Source: Winogradskyella sp. (GTDB lineage Bacteria > Bacteroidota > Bacteroidia > Flavobacteriales > Flavobacteriaceae). From it: a stretch of DNA of 64,000 nt. The DNA lies in contig NZ_RHLG01000002.1 in assembly GCF_003712105.1 (NCBI RefSeq), positions 310,001-374,000 of the forward strand, written 5' to 3'. Below the pieces are notes generated by a model. The model saw nothing but the letters and a program-made list of their open reading frames with translations. It did not search any database and had not been told where the DNA came from. Within the stretch, counting starts at the first letter, position 1. Each line of letters opens with the position of its first letter. Positions 53,742-62,124 of this stretch are shown here, piece after piece. The translations under genes and the position numbers were made by a program.

Positions 53742-55232
53742 TTATCTCTCGTACATATAACCATCAAGAGGGTTTTCAGATTTTGAACTTTCAAGCTCAC
53801 TCATATCTGAAAACGCTGTATTTGGTAATGCCATACGAGTACTCCCAGTAATATCGGCTATTGCAGCTGCTAGAAGTGGTTCTTCAGGGTCACCTAATGT
53901 TCCTAGGTTAACACTTGATTCTGCCAATTGAATATCTGGAACTAATCCAGTTGAAGGTACTAATGTATTGTCTCTGTTTGAAGAATCACCTATTAGTGGA
54001 AATAGTGCATAAGTATGCTCTGTTGTCACCTGCTGTGGACCAAAATCTGGAGAGTCAAATAATAACCTATTTATGGTTGTTTTGCCCGTAGTTGTTGTGC
54101 CTATTTGAACGACTTCAATGTAAGGTTTTAAGCTATTAATAATTAGTTCACTCGCTGATGCAGAGGCATTCGTAGTTAAAACATATACTTTATCAAGACC
54201 TAAACTATTTATAGCACCACCACCAGAAATAGTATTTGTGAAATTAAATGTTGTATTATCTTCTTGACGGTTAGGTCCAAAAACGGCATTAGAAAACACC
54301 TCACCATTAAATTGCCCTGTGATCATACTAGCCAGTCTTGCAGAGGTAACAATTGCGCCACCACCATTGTATCTTAAATCTAAAACTAAGTGCTCTACAT
54401 TTGCTGCTGCTAATTGCCCAAATGCCTGATTTAATTCCGATTCAAAATTATCTCTAAAGCTATTGTACATAATATACCCAATAGTTTCGTTCGAGTCTGT
54501 AATAACTTCAGTTCTATGTACAGGATTATCGGTAAATTCTTGCCTACTCACAGTTGCACTTTCTCCATTAGGAGTTACAGTATCATCACTTATATCTTCA
54601 GTGCCATTGTCATCATAATCTGCAAAATTTAGAGTAATTGTATTACCTGCTAATAAGTTATTTGCATTTTCTTCGGTAAGCGTTATGCCATCTATGCCAG
54701 AAATTACCATATTACGACGAACACCTGCTAAATCAGCACTACTACCATTAAGCACTAAACCAATTCTAATATAAAATGAGCCATTTCGTTCAAATCCAAA
54801 AAGACGTCTTAAACCATTAGTTTGGGATGTACCATTAAAAAGGTCAATTGCTGCAAACAAATCAGGGAATATGGTACTGAATCTATCTGTATTGCCTGGG
54901 TCAAATACCAAAGCATCGAAAATAGCTTCAGGTGAAGCAAACCCATTTAAGAATTCTAAATATTCAGGTGTAGTTTCAAATCTATTATCAAGTCCATTGA
55001 GGCCAAATCTTTCATTTCTTAAGTCAGGAACATCATCACCATATACATAAAATTCGTTCATACCTTTCCATACAAAATCTTTGACGTCCGATGTCAACAC
55101 TAAATTGTCATCTCTGTCTTCAAAACAGCTTGAAACAGAAATCGTAAGTAATAATAAAACTAATAGAAACGATAACCTTCGTCTTGAAATCGCTGAATTG
55201 ATTGTTTTTAGTATGTAAAATTTAGATTTCAT
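53742..55232 (-). CDS. S41-family C-terminal-processing-type protease, lipoprotein
   Basis: 496 residues. Lipoprotein signal ending LTISVSSCFEDRDDN (Cys36). PDZ-like segment (about 155-200, GLVLNGSSADLAGVRRNMVI), then the S41 catalytic core: LRYNGGGAIVTSARL (286-300), the nucleophile region SASASE (357-362) and the general base Lys384 in TTGKTT. It cleaves periplasmic or outer-membrane proteins near their C-termini. It lies 11 bases upstream of the DUF71 gene in the same direction, so the two may share a transcript. Preceded by a 267-base gap with no recognised element on this strand. Confidence 0.9.
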   Translation of the reverse strand: MKSKFYILKTINSAISRRRLSFLLVLLLLTISVSSCFEDRDDNLVLTSDVKDFVWKGMNEFYVYGDDVPDLRNERFGLNGLDNRFETTPEYLEFLNGFASPEAIFDALVFDPGNTDRFSTIFPDLFAAIDLFNGTSQTNGLRRLFGFERNGSFYIRIGLVLNGSSADLAGVRRNMVISGIDGITLTEENANNLLAGNTITLNFADYDDNGTEDISDDTVTPNGESATVSRQEFTDNPVHRTEVITDSNETIGYIMYNSFRDNFESELNQAFGQLAAANVEHLVLDLRYNGGGAIVTSARLASMITGQFNGEVFSNAVFGPNRQEDNTTFNFTNTISGGGAINSLGLDKVYVLTTNASASASELIINSLKPYIEVVQIGTTTTGKTTINRLLFDSPDFGPQQVTTEHTYALFPLIGDSSNRDNTLVPSTGLVPDIQLAESSVNLGTLGDPEEPLLAAAIADITGSTRMALPNTAFSDMSELESSKSENPLDGYMYER

Positions 55233-55459
55233 TTTTCTTTTCTTATTTGGGATAGCAATAGTATTTAAGTTGTAAAACTCTAAATTTACTTACAATATTG
55301 TAGAATTAAAAAGAAAATTGCTTTTGGCTCTTTCATTTATACATTACATCACATTAAAAGATACTGATATTCAGTGATTTAAAAATAATTTTGTAATTGT
55401 TGTAACAAAAAACAGGGTGCTTCGTCGTAAGTATGAAAGCAAATTAAAATTGTTTTTTT

Positions 55460-55480
55460 ACCCTGAGCAAGTCGAAGGGT
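55460..55480. repeat. Dispersed hairpin repeat, copy 1
   Basis: Outer arms ACCCT / AGGGT enclose GAGCAAGTCGA. It is related, in reverse orientation, to the element at 61361-61380: both share TGAGC...AGTCGAAG, and the outer stem differs by compensating bases. It lies 20 bases before the ECF sigma factor start, inside its leader or promoter. Confidence 0.6.
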
Positions 55481-55499
55481 CAACCAATCAAACCAAGTA

Positions 55500-56012
55500 A
55501 TGACACAGGCAGATTTTGTAAGCTTAGTGATGCCATTTAAGGATAAAGTGTTTCGTTTAGCAAAACGCTTACTTGTTTCTCGCGAAGAGGCTGAGGATGC
55601 AACGCAAGAAATACTTTTGAAATTGTGGAAGAATAAAGAGAAAATTAGTGACTACAAAAATGTAGAGGCGTTTTCTATGACCATGACTAAGAACTTTTGT
55701 TTAGATCGGTTAAAATCTAAGCAAGCACAAAACCTTAAGATAGTTCACAGTAATTATCAAGATAATGGCCACTCATCGTTACAAAAACAAGTGGAAGCTA
55801 GAGATAGTGTTGACTGGGTCTCGAGCATCATAGAAAAATTACCAGAACAACAAAAAATTATAATTCAGCTTAGAGATATTGAGCAGTACGAATTTGCAGA
55901 GATTTCTAAAATGTTAGATATGAACGAAACAGCAATTCGTGTAGCATTATCAAGAGCTAGAAAAACGATAAGAGAACAATTAACTAATACACATAGTTAT
56001 GGTATTAAATAG
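55500..56012 (+). CDS. ECF-family RNA polymerase sigma factor
   Basis: 170 residues. Region 2 (about 8-75): PFKDKVFRLAKRLLVSREEA, EDATQEILLKLWKNKEKI, FSMTMTKNFCLDRLKS. Region 4 (about 108-162): IIEKLPEQQKIIIQLRDIEQ, YEFAEISKMLDMNETAIRVA, LSRARKTIREQL. It differs clearly from the other ECF factor in this window. The gene overlaps the next by 14 bases, as usual for a sigma/anti-sigma pair. A hairpin repeat lies just upstream of the ATG. Confidence 0.93.
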   Translation: MTQADFVSLVMPFKDKVFRLAKRLLVSREEAEDATQEILLKLWKNKEKISDYKNVEAFSMTMTKNFCLDRLKSKQAQNLKIVHSNYQDNGHSSLQKQVEARDSVDWVSSIIEKLPEQQKIIIQLRDIEQYEFAEISKMLDMNETAIRVALSRARKTIREQLTNTHSYGIK

Positions 56013-56496
56013 TATCGAAAAATTATTAGAAAAGTACGACAATGCAGAAACGTCGCTTAAGGAAGAAGCTAAATTAAGAGCTTATTTTAACGGTGATGAT
56101 GTGGCCCCACATTTGGAGCACTACAAACCATTGTTTGTTTATTTTTCTAATACACAACAAGAAGCCTTTACTAAAGACGTTCCATTAACCACTAAAAAGA
56201 AAAGAAATTTCTATCAATGGATTTCAGTCGCAGCAGTAGCGGTATTGATGCTAGGTATTTCGGTACCACAATTATGGAAAACAGGTCCAAAGACCTTGGC
56301 AGATTACTCGCCAGAAGAACAAGAATTATATAACAAAACCAAAAATGCTTTAGCGTTTATGTCGTCAAACTTTAATGAAGGAATATCTAGTATGAATGTT
56401 CTAGAAATGGCTTCTGATAATTTTAATGCTGGCATATACAAAGCAAGCTTTGTTACAGAATTCGGAAACTCAACAAATAAACTTTTAAAACAATAA
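55999..56496 (+). CDS. Putative anti-sigma factor, single membrane helix
   Basis: 165 residues. N-terminal cytoplasmic helical part (NSIEKLLEKYDNAETSLKEE, AKLRAYFNGDDVAPHLEHYK), one membrane helix at about 74-92 (WISVAAVAVLMLGISV), and a periplasmic part of about 70 residues. The KYDNAETSLKEE / YF motif is common in Bacteroidota anti-sigma proteins. Its ATG lies within the sigma factor gene (14-base overlap). Downstream are the two DUF4252 genes, all in one direction. Confidence 0.75.
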   Translation: MVLNSIEKLLEKYDNAETSLKEEAKLRAYFNGDDVAPHLEHYKPLFVYFSNTQQEAFTKDVPLTTKKKRNFYQWISVAAVAVLMLGISVPQLWKTGPKTLADYSPEEQELYNKTKNALAFMSSNFNEGISSMNVLEMASDNFNAGIYKASFVTEFGNSTNKLLKQ

Positions 56497-56517
56497 CAAA
56501 AACACAAATTAAAAATC

Positions 56518-57090
56518 ATGAAAAAATTAGTATTAATATTAGCGTTAGTCTTTACTTCTGCAATTTCTTTCGGACAAGGAGTATTCGATAAGTTCGAAGA
56601 CCTTGAAGGTGTAACATCGGTTGTAGTAAACCAAAAAATGTTTAAAATGTTGGCTACAATGGGTATTGACCTTGAAGATAAAGAAGCTCAGGAGTATGTA
56701 AATATGGCTAAGAAGATTACAGGTTTTAAAGTATTTACTACTGGAGATGAAAAAATATCTGCAGATATGAATTCTACTGTGAAGTCTTACTTAAAGAAAT
56801 CTAGTCTTGAAGAATTAATGAGAATAAAAGATGGTGACCAGACAGTATTCTTTTATGTTAAAGAGGGTAAAGACGAAAACCATGTGAAAGAATTATTAAT
56901 GTTTGTAAATGGTCTTAAAGAAATGACTAATGGTCAAGAGATTACCATCAATGGTAAAAAGAGAGAAATAGAGACCGTGGTTTTATCACTAACTGGTGAT
57001 ATCGATTTAAGACAAATTTCGAAGCTTACCAATCAGATGAATATGCCTGGTGGTGATCAGCTTAAAAAAGCGAATAAGGAGAAAAATTAA
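56518..57090 (+). CDS. DUF4252-family exported protein, copy 1
   Basis: 190 residues, signal peptide MKKLVLILALVFTSAISFGQ. DUF4252 pattern: FEDLEGVTSVVVNQKMFKML, KKITGFKVFTTGDEKISADM, LEELMRIKDGDQTVFFYVKE, VVLSLTGDIDLRQISKLTNQ. Function unknown; in Bacteroidota such proteins often sit beside ECF sigma genes. Probably part of the operon 55500-57651 and a likely target of its sigma factor. A paralogue follows 12 bases later. Confidence 0.88.
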   Translation: MKKLVLILALVFTSAISFGQGVFDKFEDLEGVTSVVVNQKMFKMLATMGIDLEDKEAQEYVNMAKKITGFKVFTTGDEKISADMNSTVKSYLKKSSLEELMRIKDGDQTVFFYVKEGKDENHVKELLMFVNGLKEMTNGQEITINGKKREIETVVLSLTGDIDLRQISKLTNQMNMPGGDQLKKANKEKN

Positions 57091-57102
57091 TATTCAGTAA
57101 AA

Positions 57103-57651
57103 ATGAAAATTCAATCAATCAAAAAACTAGTAATGTTAGCCCTTATTGTTACAACTTTAGTAAGTTGTAACAATGGGCCAACGTTACAAACGTATTATGT
57201 CGACAATGAGTTAAAACCAGGTTTTACAACTTTTGATGTCCCAACAAGTTTTATAGATGTTGATAAAGTTGAGCTCACTGATAAGCAGAAAAAAGCTTAT
57301 GAATCTGTAGATAAACTTAATGTTTTAGCCTTTAAAGTTGATGCTAACAATATCGATACTTATAACACCGAATTAATAAAAATTAAAGATATTCTTAAAG
57401 ATGTTAAGTACGAAGAATTAATGCGAGGTGGTAATACTACCGATGGTAAATTCGTAGTTAAATTTATTGGAGAGGTAGATAGTATTGATGAATTAATTGT
57501 GTTGGGTAATGCCAACGATAAAGGCTTTTTAGTCGCAAGAATTCTTGGAGATAACATGAATGCAAATGATTTAATATCTCTCAGAACAGTATTGGATAAA
57601 GCAAATTTTGAAAATGCTGACCTAAATGGTTTAACAGATTTTTTTAAATAG
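57103..57651 (+). CDS. DUF4252-family lipoprotein, copy 2
   Basis: 182 residues, lipoprotein signal (LIVTTLVSCNNG, Cys about 22). Same domain as its neighbour but only distantly similar: YESVDKLNVLAFKVDANNID, YEELMRGGNTTDGKFVVKFI, DSIDELIVLGNANDKGFLVA. The pair therefore consists of a soluble or periplasmic and a membrane-linked version. Last gene of the sigma operon, followed by a terminator. Confidence 0.86.
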   Translation: MKIQSIKKLVMLALIVTTLVSCNNGPTLQTYYVDNELKPGFTTFDVPTSFIDVDKVELTDKQKKAYESVDKLNVLAFKVDANNIDTYNTELIKIKDILKDVKYEELMRGGNTTDGKFVVKFIGEVDSIDELIVLGNANDKGFLVARILGDNMNANDLISLRTVLDKANFENADLNGLTDFFK

Positions 57652-57679
57652 ACTGACCTCTATTTAAAAGATTAAGATG

Positions 57680-57910
57680 TTAATTATAATCGTCTTGAGA
57701 TTTATTCTCGAGACGATTTTTTTTAAGGCTTTTTTTGAACAGAATAACTGATACAATTAACGCTAATGTACCAGTTAATCCAATAAGTAAAACTTTAAAA
57801 ATAATATAATCCAGAACGTCGAAAAGTCCAGCAATAAAAAATATTAATGTAATTATTGCAACAAAACACAAAGAAATTGTGTTGTTATTTAGGGGGAAAG
57901 GTAACTTCAT
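57680..57910 (-). CDS. Small two-helix membrane protein, coupled to purB
   Basis: 76 residues. Two membrane helices (about 10-32 and 36-60), then a basic tail (FKKSLKKNRLENKSQDDYN). No family recognised. Its ATG overlaps the purB stop by 4 bases (ATGA), strong evidence that it is translated. Its last codons run through the terminator hairpin of the opposite-strand DUF4252 operon. Confidence 0.65.
   Translation of the reverse strand: MKLPFPLNNNTISLCFVAIITLIFFIAGLFDVLDYIIFKVLLIGLTGTLALIVSVILFKKSLKKNRLENKSQDDYN
57686..57724 (+). terminator. Terminator of the sigma factor / DUF4252 operon
   Basis: AATCGTCT-T-GAGA (57688-57700) pairs with TCTC-G-AGACGATT (57706-57718), loop TTTAT, followed by a run of T to 57724. 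It lies within the 3' end of the opposite-strand membrane protein gene. Confidence 0.82.
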
Positions 57911-59250
57911 ATACCTGTATAGTTGCTAGGCGTTATTAATTTTAGTTCTGTTTTTATGGTATCAGATACATCAAGTGTATCGATAAAATTAGAAATCGAA
58001 TCTTTAGTTATAGCTTCATTAGTTCGCGTTAATCCTTTAAGTGCTTCATAAGGATTAGGGTAGTTTTCACGTCGTAATATAGTTTGTATAGCTTCTGCAA
58101 CAACAGCCCAATTATGTTCTAAATCTTGATTAAATTTATCTGTATTCAGTAACAATTTACCTAATCCTTTAAGCGTAGATTTAAATGCAATTAAAGTATG
58201 CGAAAAAGGCACACCTACATTGCGTAGCACTGTACTATCTGTCAAGTCTCGCTGTAGTCTTGATACAGGAAGCTTAGAGGATAAGTACTCAAAAATAGCA
58301 TTAGCAATACCTAGATTTCCTTCACTATTTTCAAAATCAATTGGATTTACTTTATGTGGCATTGCAGAGCTACCCACTTCCCCTTTTTTAATCTTCTGTT
58401 TAAAATAATCCATTGACACATAACTCCAAATATCTCTGTCTAAATCTATGATGATGGTATTAATACGTTTCAAAGCATCAAAAAGCGCAGCCATATGGTC
58501 GTAATGTTCTATTTGTGTCGTTGGGAACGAATGCTGAAGACCTAACTTTTCTTGAACAAATTGGGTTCCAAATGCTTTCCAATCAATGTTTGGGTAGGCA
58601 ACTTTATGTGCATTAAAATTACCAGTTGCACCACCAAACTTCGCAGCACTCGGGATGTCATTAAGCAAGTTAAACTGCTCTTTCAATCTTACAGCAAATA
58701 CTTGTATTTCTTTACCTAATCGGGTAGGCGATGCTGGTTGTCCGTGAGTTCTTGCAAGCATTGGTATGGATTTCCATTCTTCGGCAAGCTCTTCAATTTT
58801 GTTAAGAACATTGAAGTATTCTGGTACATAAACATCATTCATCGCATCTTTAATACTTAATGGAATTGCAGTATTATTTATGTCTTGTGATGTTAACCCA
58901 AAATGTATAAACTCTTTATATTCTGATAAACCTAAAGCATCAAACTGCTGTTTTATAAAATATTCAACAGCCTTTACGTCGTGGTTTGTAACACTTTCAA
59001 TATCTTTTATCGCTGTGGCGTCCTCAGACGAAAATTCTAGGTAAATAGCTCTGAGTTTTTCAAATACCGAAGCCGGTACATGTTCAAGTTGAGGTAAAGG
59101 AATTTCGCATAAAGCAATAAAATATTCTACCTCTACTAAAACCCGGTATTTTATAAGTGCTTCTTCAGAAAAATAGTTACCAAGAGCATCTACTTTTGAA
59201 CGATATCTTCCGTCAACAGGTGAGATTGCATTTAATGATGAAAGTGCCAT
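57907..59250 (-). CDS. purB: Adenylosuccinate lyase
   Basis: 447 residues, the usual length. It splits SAICAR and adenylosuccinate in purine synthesis. Starts MALSSLNAISPVDGRYRSKV; active-site blocks are TSQDINNTAIPLSIKDAMND, LARTHGQPASPTRLGKEI (His of the catalytic pair) and the flexible signature loop GSSAMPHKVNPIDFENSEGN. The second purine gene in the window besides purL, but not in one operon with it. Its end is coupled to the two-helix membrane protein. Confidence 0.96.
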   Translation of the reverse strand: MALSSLNAISPVDGRYRSKVDALGNYFSEEALIKYRVLVEVEYFIALCEIPLPQLEHVPASVFEKLRAIYLEFSSEDATAIKDIESVTNHDVKAVEYFIKQQFDALGLSEYKEFIHFGLTSQDINNTAIPLSIKDAMNDVYVPEYFNVLNKIEELAEEWKSIPMLARTHGQPASPTRLGKEIQVFAVRLKEQFNLLNDIPSAAKFGGATGNFNAHKVAYPNIDWKAFGTQFVQEKLGLQHSFPTTQIEHYDHMAALFDALKRINTIIIDLDRDIWSYVSMDYFKQKIKKGEVGSSAMPHKVNPIDFENSEGNLGIANAIFEYLSSKLPVSRLQRDLTDSTVLRNVGVPFSHTLIAFKSTLKGLGKLLLNTDKFNQDLEHNWAVVAEAIQTILRRENYPNPYEALKGLTRTNEAITKDSISNFIDTLDVSDTIKTELKLITPSNYTGI

Positions 59251-59322
59251 TAAGCTTTAAATTTTTGAAAGCCCTAAAGATAACAAAGTAGAATCGAACA
59301 TTGAAGCTTTTTCAACTTAAAA

Positions 59323-59886
59323 CTATTTGTCGATTTTCTTTAAAATATGTCGAGCTCTAGCTTTAAAACCAGAGCTTTGCATTTGGTAGTCGCGTTTAAG
59401 GATTATTGCTAATTCCGGATGAATCCAATCAAAATCTTGACCAAGTAGATAAAGCGAATTCATGGCATATGCTTTGGGTGCAATTTTTTCATCATTTATC
59501 ATCCAATCAAAGCAAGCCTCCACTATTTTTTCTTTATGAGCAGTAGATAAGTGTTTTTTTAAGGCATTATTATCTTTGGCATAATACGCTTTAACTAGAT
59601 ATTCGCATACTTTTGCCACAGGTCTAACCGCCGGGTCTAAGTGTACTTTAGACATATTTTCTGTGAACATGTCAAGATGTGGAATAATAGCTTCTAATTT
59701 TTCGCCACACATAAACTCAAAAACCCAAGCTGCTCTGCATGAAATTTTATCATCAACTGTGAACAATATTTCTAACAATGGCGGAATTAAATCTGGATTA
59801 TCTATAACCAAGTTAGCATAATAGAGACGTTTTTCTCGTGAATGATTAACATAATTTAATTCCTTATAAAGTTGGTCTTTTGTCAA
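59323..59886 (-). CDS. Alpha-helical, HEAT-like protein next to purB
   Basis: 187 residues from TTG at 59886. All-helical, repeats of about 35 residues with HEAT-like spacing (LYYANLVIDNPDLIPPLLEI, KISCRAAWVFEFMCGEKLEA, AVRPVAKVCEYLVKAYYAKD, KAYAMNSLYLLGQDFDWIHP). No catalytic motif. Flavobacterial genomes sometimes label such proteins as adenylosuccinate lyase, but the lyase signature loop is absent, so this is probably transferred from the neighbour. Function unknown. Confidence 0.7.
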   Translation of the reverse strand: MTKDQLYKELNYVNHSREKRLYYANLVIDNPDLIPPLLEILFTVDDKISCRAAWVFEFMCGEKLEAIIPHLDMFTENMSKVHLDPAVRPVAKVCEYLVKAYYAKDNNALKKHLSTAHKEKIVEACFDWMINDEKIAPKAYAMNSLYLLGQDFDWIHPELAIILKRDYQMQSSGFKARARHILKKIDK

Positions 59887-59938
59887 AACGTTTTTTATTT
59901 TTATCGTTTCTAAATAATAAATAATTTTTTACTTTGAA

Positions 59939-60418
59939 ATGAAAAATATATTGAAAAAAATCGGGATAGTACTCGTAATAATATTTGTAATTGCACAATT
60001 TTTTGGTCCAGATAAAAATAATGGAGATTTGGCTACTGTTGAAGCCTTTTTAACCGAGACACAACCTTCAGAAGAAGTTACAATAATTTTAAAGAACGCT
60101 TGTTTTGATTGTCATAGCGATCATACGCGTTATCCATGGTATAACTCCATTACACCAGTAAATTATTGGCTTAATGATCATGTCAATCATGGAAAAGAAC
60201 ATTTTAATGTTTCTAAATGGAACGACTATTCTTTGAAGAAAAAAGACCATAAGTTCGATGAGCTTATAGAAGAAGTCGAAGAAAAAGAAATGCCATTGAA
60301 TAGTTATACTTGGACACATGGTGATGCAAGGCTAACAGATACTCAGATAGAAGCAATTATTAATTGGGCTAAGCAAGTACGAACGCAATATGCATTTCAG
60401 ATAAAACAACCCGAATAA
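59939..60418 (+). CDS. Haem-binding domain protein (Haem_bd family)
   Basis: 159 residues. N-terminal membrane anchor (about 5-21, IGIVLVIIFVIAQFF). The Haem_bd block is complete: ACFDCHSDHTRYPWYNSITP contains the single CxxCH haem attachment motif (about residues 56-60), then VNYWLNDHVNHGKEHFNVSK and the EMPLNSYTWTHGDARLTDTQ segment with a possible Met ligand. Periplasmic-side, one haem c. Only 4 bases before the glycosyltransferase start, so likely co-transcribed although unrelated in function. Confidence 0.9.
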   Translation: MKNILKKIGIVLVIIFVIAQFFGPDKNNGDLATVEAFLTETQPSEEVTIILKNACFDCHSDHTRYPWYNSITPVNYWLNDHVNHGKEHFNVSKWNDYSLKKKDHKFDELIEEVEEKEMPLNSYTWTHGDARLTDTQIEAIINWAKQVRTQYAFQIKQPE

Positions 60419-60422
60419 TAGT

Positions 60423-61718
60423 TTGTCTTCAAAGCTTCTTATAATAGGATTCGTTTGGCCTGAACCAAAGAGTTCAGCCGCCGGAATCCGAATACTTCAG
60501 CTTATTGAGCAATTTAAGAAGCAGAATTACACTATTACTTTTGTCACTACTGCAAATCACAGTGTAAATGCTTTTGATTTAGCTAGTATTGGTGTGTCTT
60601 CAATAAATATTGAGTTAAACAATTCCTCTTTTGATGTTTTTGTTAAAGATTTAAATCCCGATGTGGTGTTGTTCGATCGATTTATGACCGAAGAACAATT
60701 TGGTTGGCGTGTTGCCGAGCAATGCCCAAATGCATTACGAGTATTAGATACTGAAGATTTTCATGGTTTACGAAAAGGTAGAGCTTTAGCTATTAAACAA
60801 GATGAAATGTTCTCAATAAAGCATCTTCAGAATGATGTGACTAAGCGAGAAGTCGCCAGCATTTACAGATGCGATGTAAGTCTAATGATTTCTGAAGTTG
60901 AAATTGATATTCTTACAATATACCTTGGAGTAGATAAGAAGCTATTGTATTATTTACCGTTTTTGCTCCAGCCTATTTCAAATGAAGCAATAGATAAATT
61001 TCCAAGTTTTGATGACAGGGTACATTTTGTAACTATTGGTAATTTTTTACATCCACCAAATTACGATGCTGTTTTATATTTAAAACAAGAGATTTGGCCA
61101 TTGATCCGTAAAGAATTACCAAAAGCTGAATTGCATATTTATGGCGCTTACGAATCTCCAAAAATAACGCAATTGCATAATGAAGCTGAGGGCTTTTTAG
61201 TTAAGGGCTTTACTGAAGATGTTAATACAGTAATGCAAAATGCTAAAGTGTGTTTAGCGCCATTACGTTTTGGGGCTGGACTTAAAGGAAAACTCATTGA
61301 CGCTATGCAAAATGGTACGCCTTCAGTAATGAGTACTATTGCTGCTGAAGGTATATTTGGCACTTCGACTCCGCTCAGTGACCAAAATTCAGATAAACAA
61401 TCGCTGAATGAGATTGAAGCGAGTGGATATATCACTAATATTCCGGAGGAGTTTGCAGAACAAGCCATAGCACTTTACACTAATGCAGAACAATGGAAAG
61501 TGAAACAACAGAATGGTTTTAAGGTTTTAAAGGAACGATTTAATGCAGCAAATTTTGAAGATGATTTTGCAAAAAAGATTGAAAACTTAAGACAGAATTT
61601 GCAACAGCACCGTCAAGATAATTTTACTGGTCAACTATTAATGCACCATACTTTACAGAGTACAAAGTATATGAGCAAGTGGATTGAGGAAAAAAACAAT
61701 AGCGATTTAAAATCTTAA
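60423..61718 (+). CDS. Glycosyltransferase (GT4-like), coding sequence holding an inserted repeat
   Basis: 431 residues from TTG at 60423 (MSSKLLIIGFVWPEPKSSAAG). GT-B fold: N-terminal GFVWPEPKSSAAGIRILQL, C-terminal donor domain with FVTIGNFLHPPNYDAVLYLK, PKAELHIYGAYESPKITQLH, FGAGLKGKLIDAMQNGTPSV and the conserved Glu in AAEGIFG. Directly after AAEGI there is an extra stretch (about residues 311-330, GTSTPLSDQNSDKQSLNEIE) that typical homologues lack, encoded partly by the dispersed repeat 61361-61380. It keeps the frame open. Acceptor and donor sugars unknown. Confidence 0.83.
   Translation: MSSKLLIIGFVWPEPKSSAAGIRILQLIEQFKKQNYTITFVTTANHSVNAFDLASIGVSSINIELNNSSFDVFVKDLNPDVVLFDRFMTEEQFGWRVAEQCPNALRVLDTEDFHGLRKGRALAIKQDEMFSIKHLQNDVTKREVASIYRCDVSLMISEVEIDILTIYLGVDKKLLYYLPFLLQPISNEAIDKFPSFDDRVHFVTIGNFLHPPNYDAVLYLKQEIWPLIRKELPKAELHIYGAYESPKITQLHNEAEGFLVKGFTEDVNTVMQNAKVCLAPLRFGAGLKGKLIDAMQNGTPSVMSTIAAEGIFGTSTPLSDQNSDKQSLNEIEASGYITNIPEEFAEQAIALYTNAEQWKVKQQNGFKVLKERFNAANFEDDFAKKIENLRQNLQQHRQDNFTGQLLMHHTLQSTKYMSKWIEEKNNSDLKS
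61361..61380. repeat. Dispersed hairpin repeat, copy 2 (inside the glycosyltransferase gene)
   Basis: CACTTCGACTCCGCTCAGTG: outer arms CACT / AGTG. Its reverse complement matches copy 1 (55460-55480) in TGAGC and AGTCGAAG. It is in frame and encodes TSTPLS. Elements of this kind recur in flavobacterial genomes as far as I recall. Confidence 0.6.
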
Positions 61719-61759
61719 TCAAACCGCTATTACTTTAGCACGTTATAAGTAAACGTTGT

Positions 61760-62113
61760 TTAGACAGCCATTTCTGGTTTATGTAAACTCACCACAATTA
61801 AAACTGCAATTCCGTTAGCCCAATAATAATAGGCATCTATACCTTCGAAATTGAGCGCAAATGGCGCAATAATAAATACTATTGCAACTATAAAATCTAC
61901 AATTAAATGCATTCGGTACGAGATCACTTTAAATACACCTAATTGGTGGTCGGTTAGCAACGTTAAGATAAAAGCTGCCACACCTGTAGCTACTGAAAGT
62001 TGAAGCGCTAAGGAATTAGAGCTACCTAATCCAAGCAAAAAAGGAAGCGTTATTAATGCAAGAGCTACTGGATAATCCAAGAAAGCGTGTATTTTTTTAG
62101 TTACAAACTTCAT
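61760..62113 (-). CDS. Small membrane protein, SPW-repeat-like
   Basis: 117 residues with four membrane helices (about 15-30, 36-55, 66-84, 93-110) and paired FLDYPVALALITLPFLLGLG and LIVDFIVAIVFIIAPFALNF segments, whose repeat is like the SPW family although the SPW tripeptide itself is not conserved. The 3' end of a minus-strand group with the YHS and NTF2-like genes; gap 11 bases. Function unknown. Confidence 0.65.
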   Translation of the reverse strand: MKFVTKKIHAFLDYPVALALITLPFLLGLGSSNSLALQLSVATGVAAFILTLLTDHQLGVFKVISYRMHLIVDFIVAIVFIIAPFALNFEGIDAYYYWANGIAVLIVVSLHKPEMAV

Positions 62114-62124
62114 GATTCAAATTT

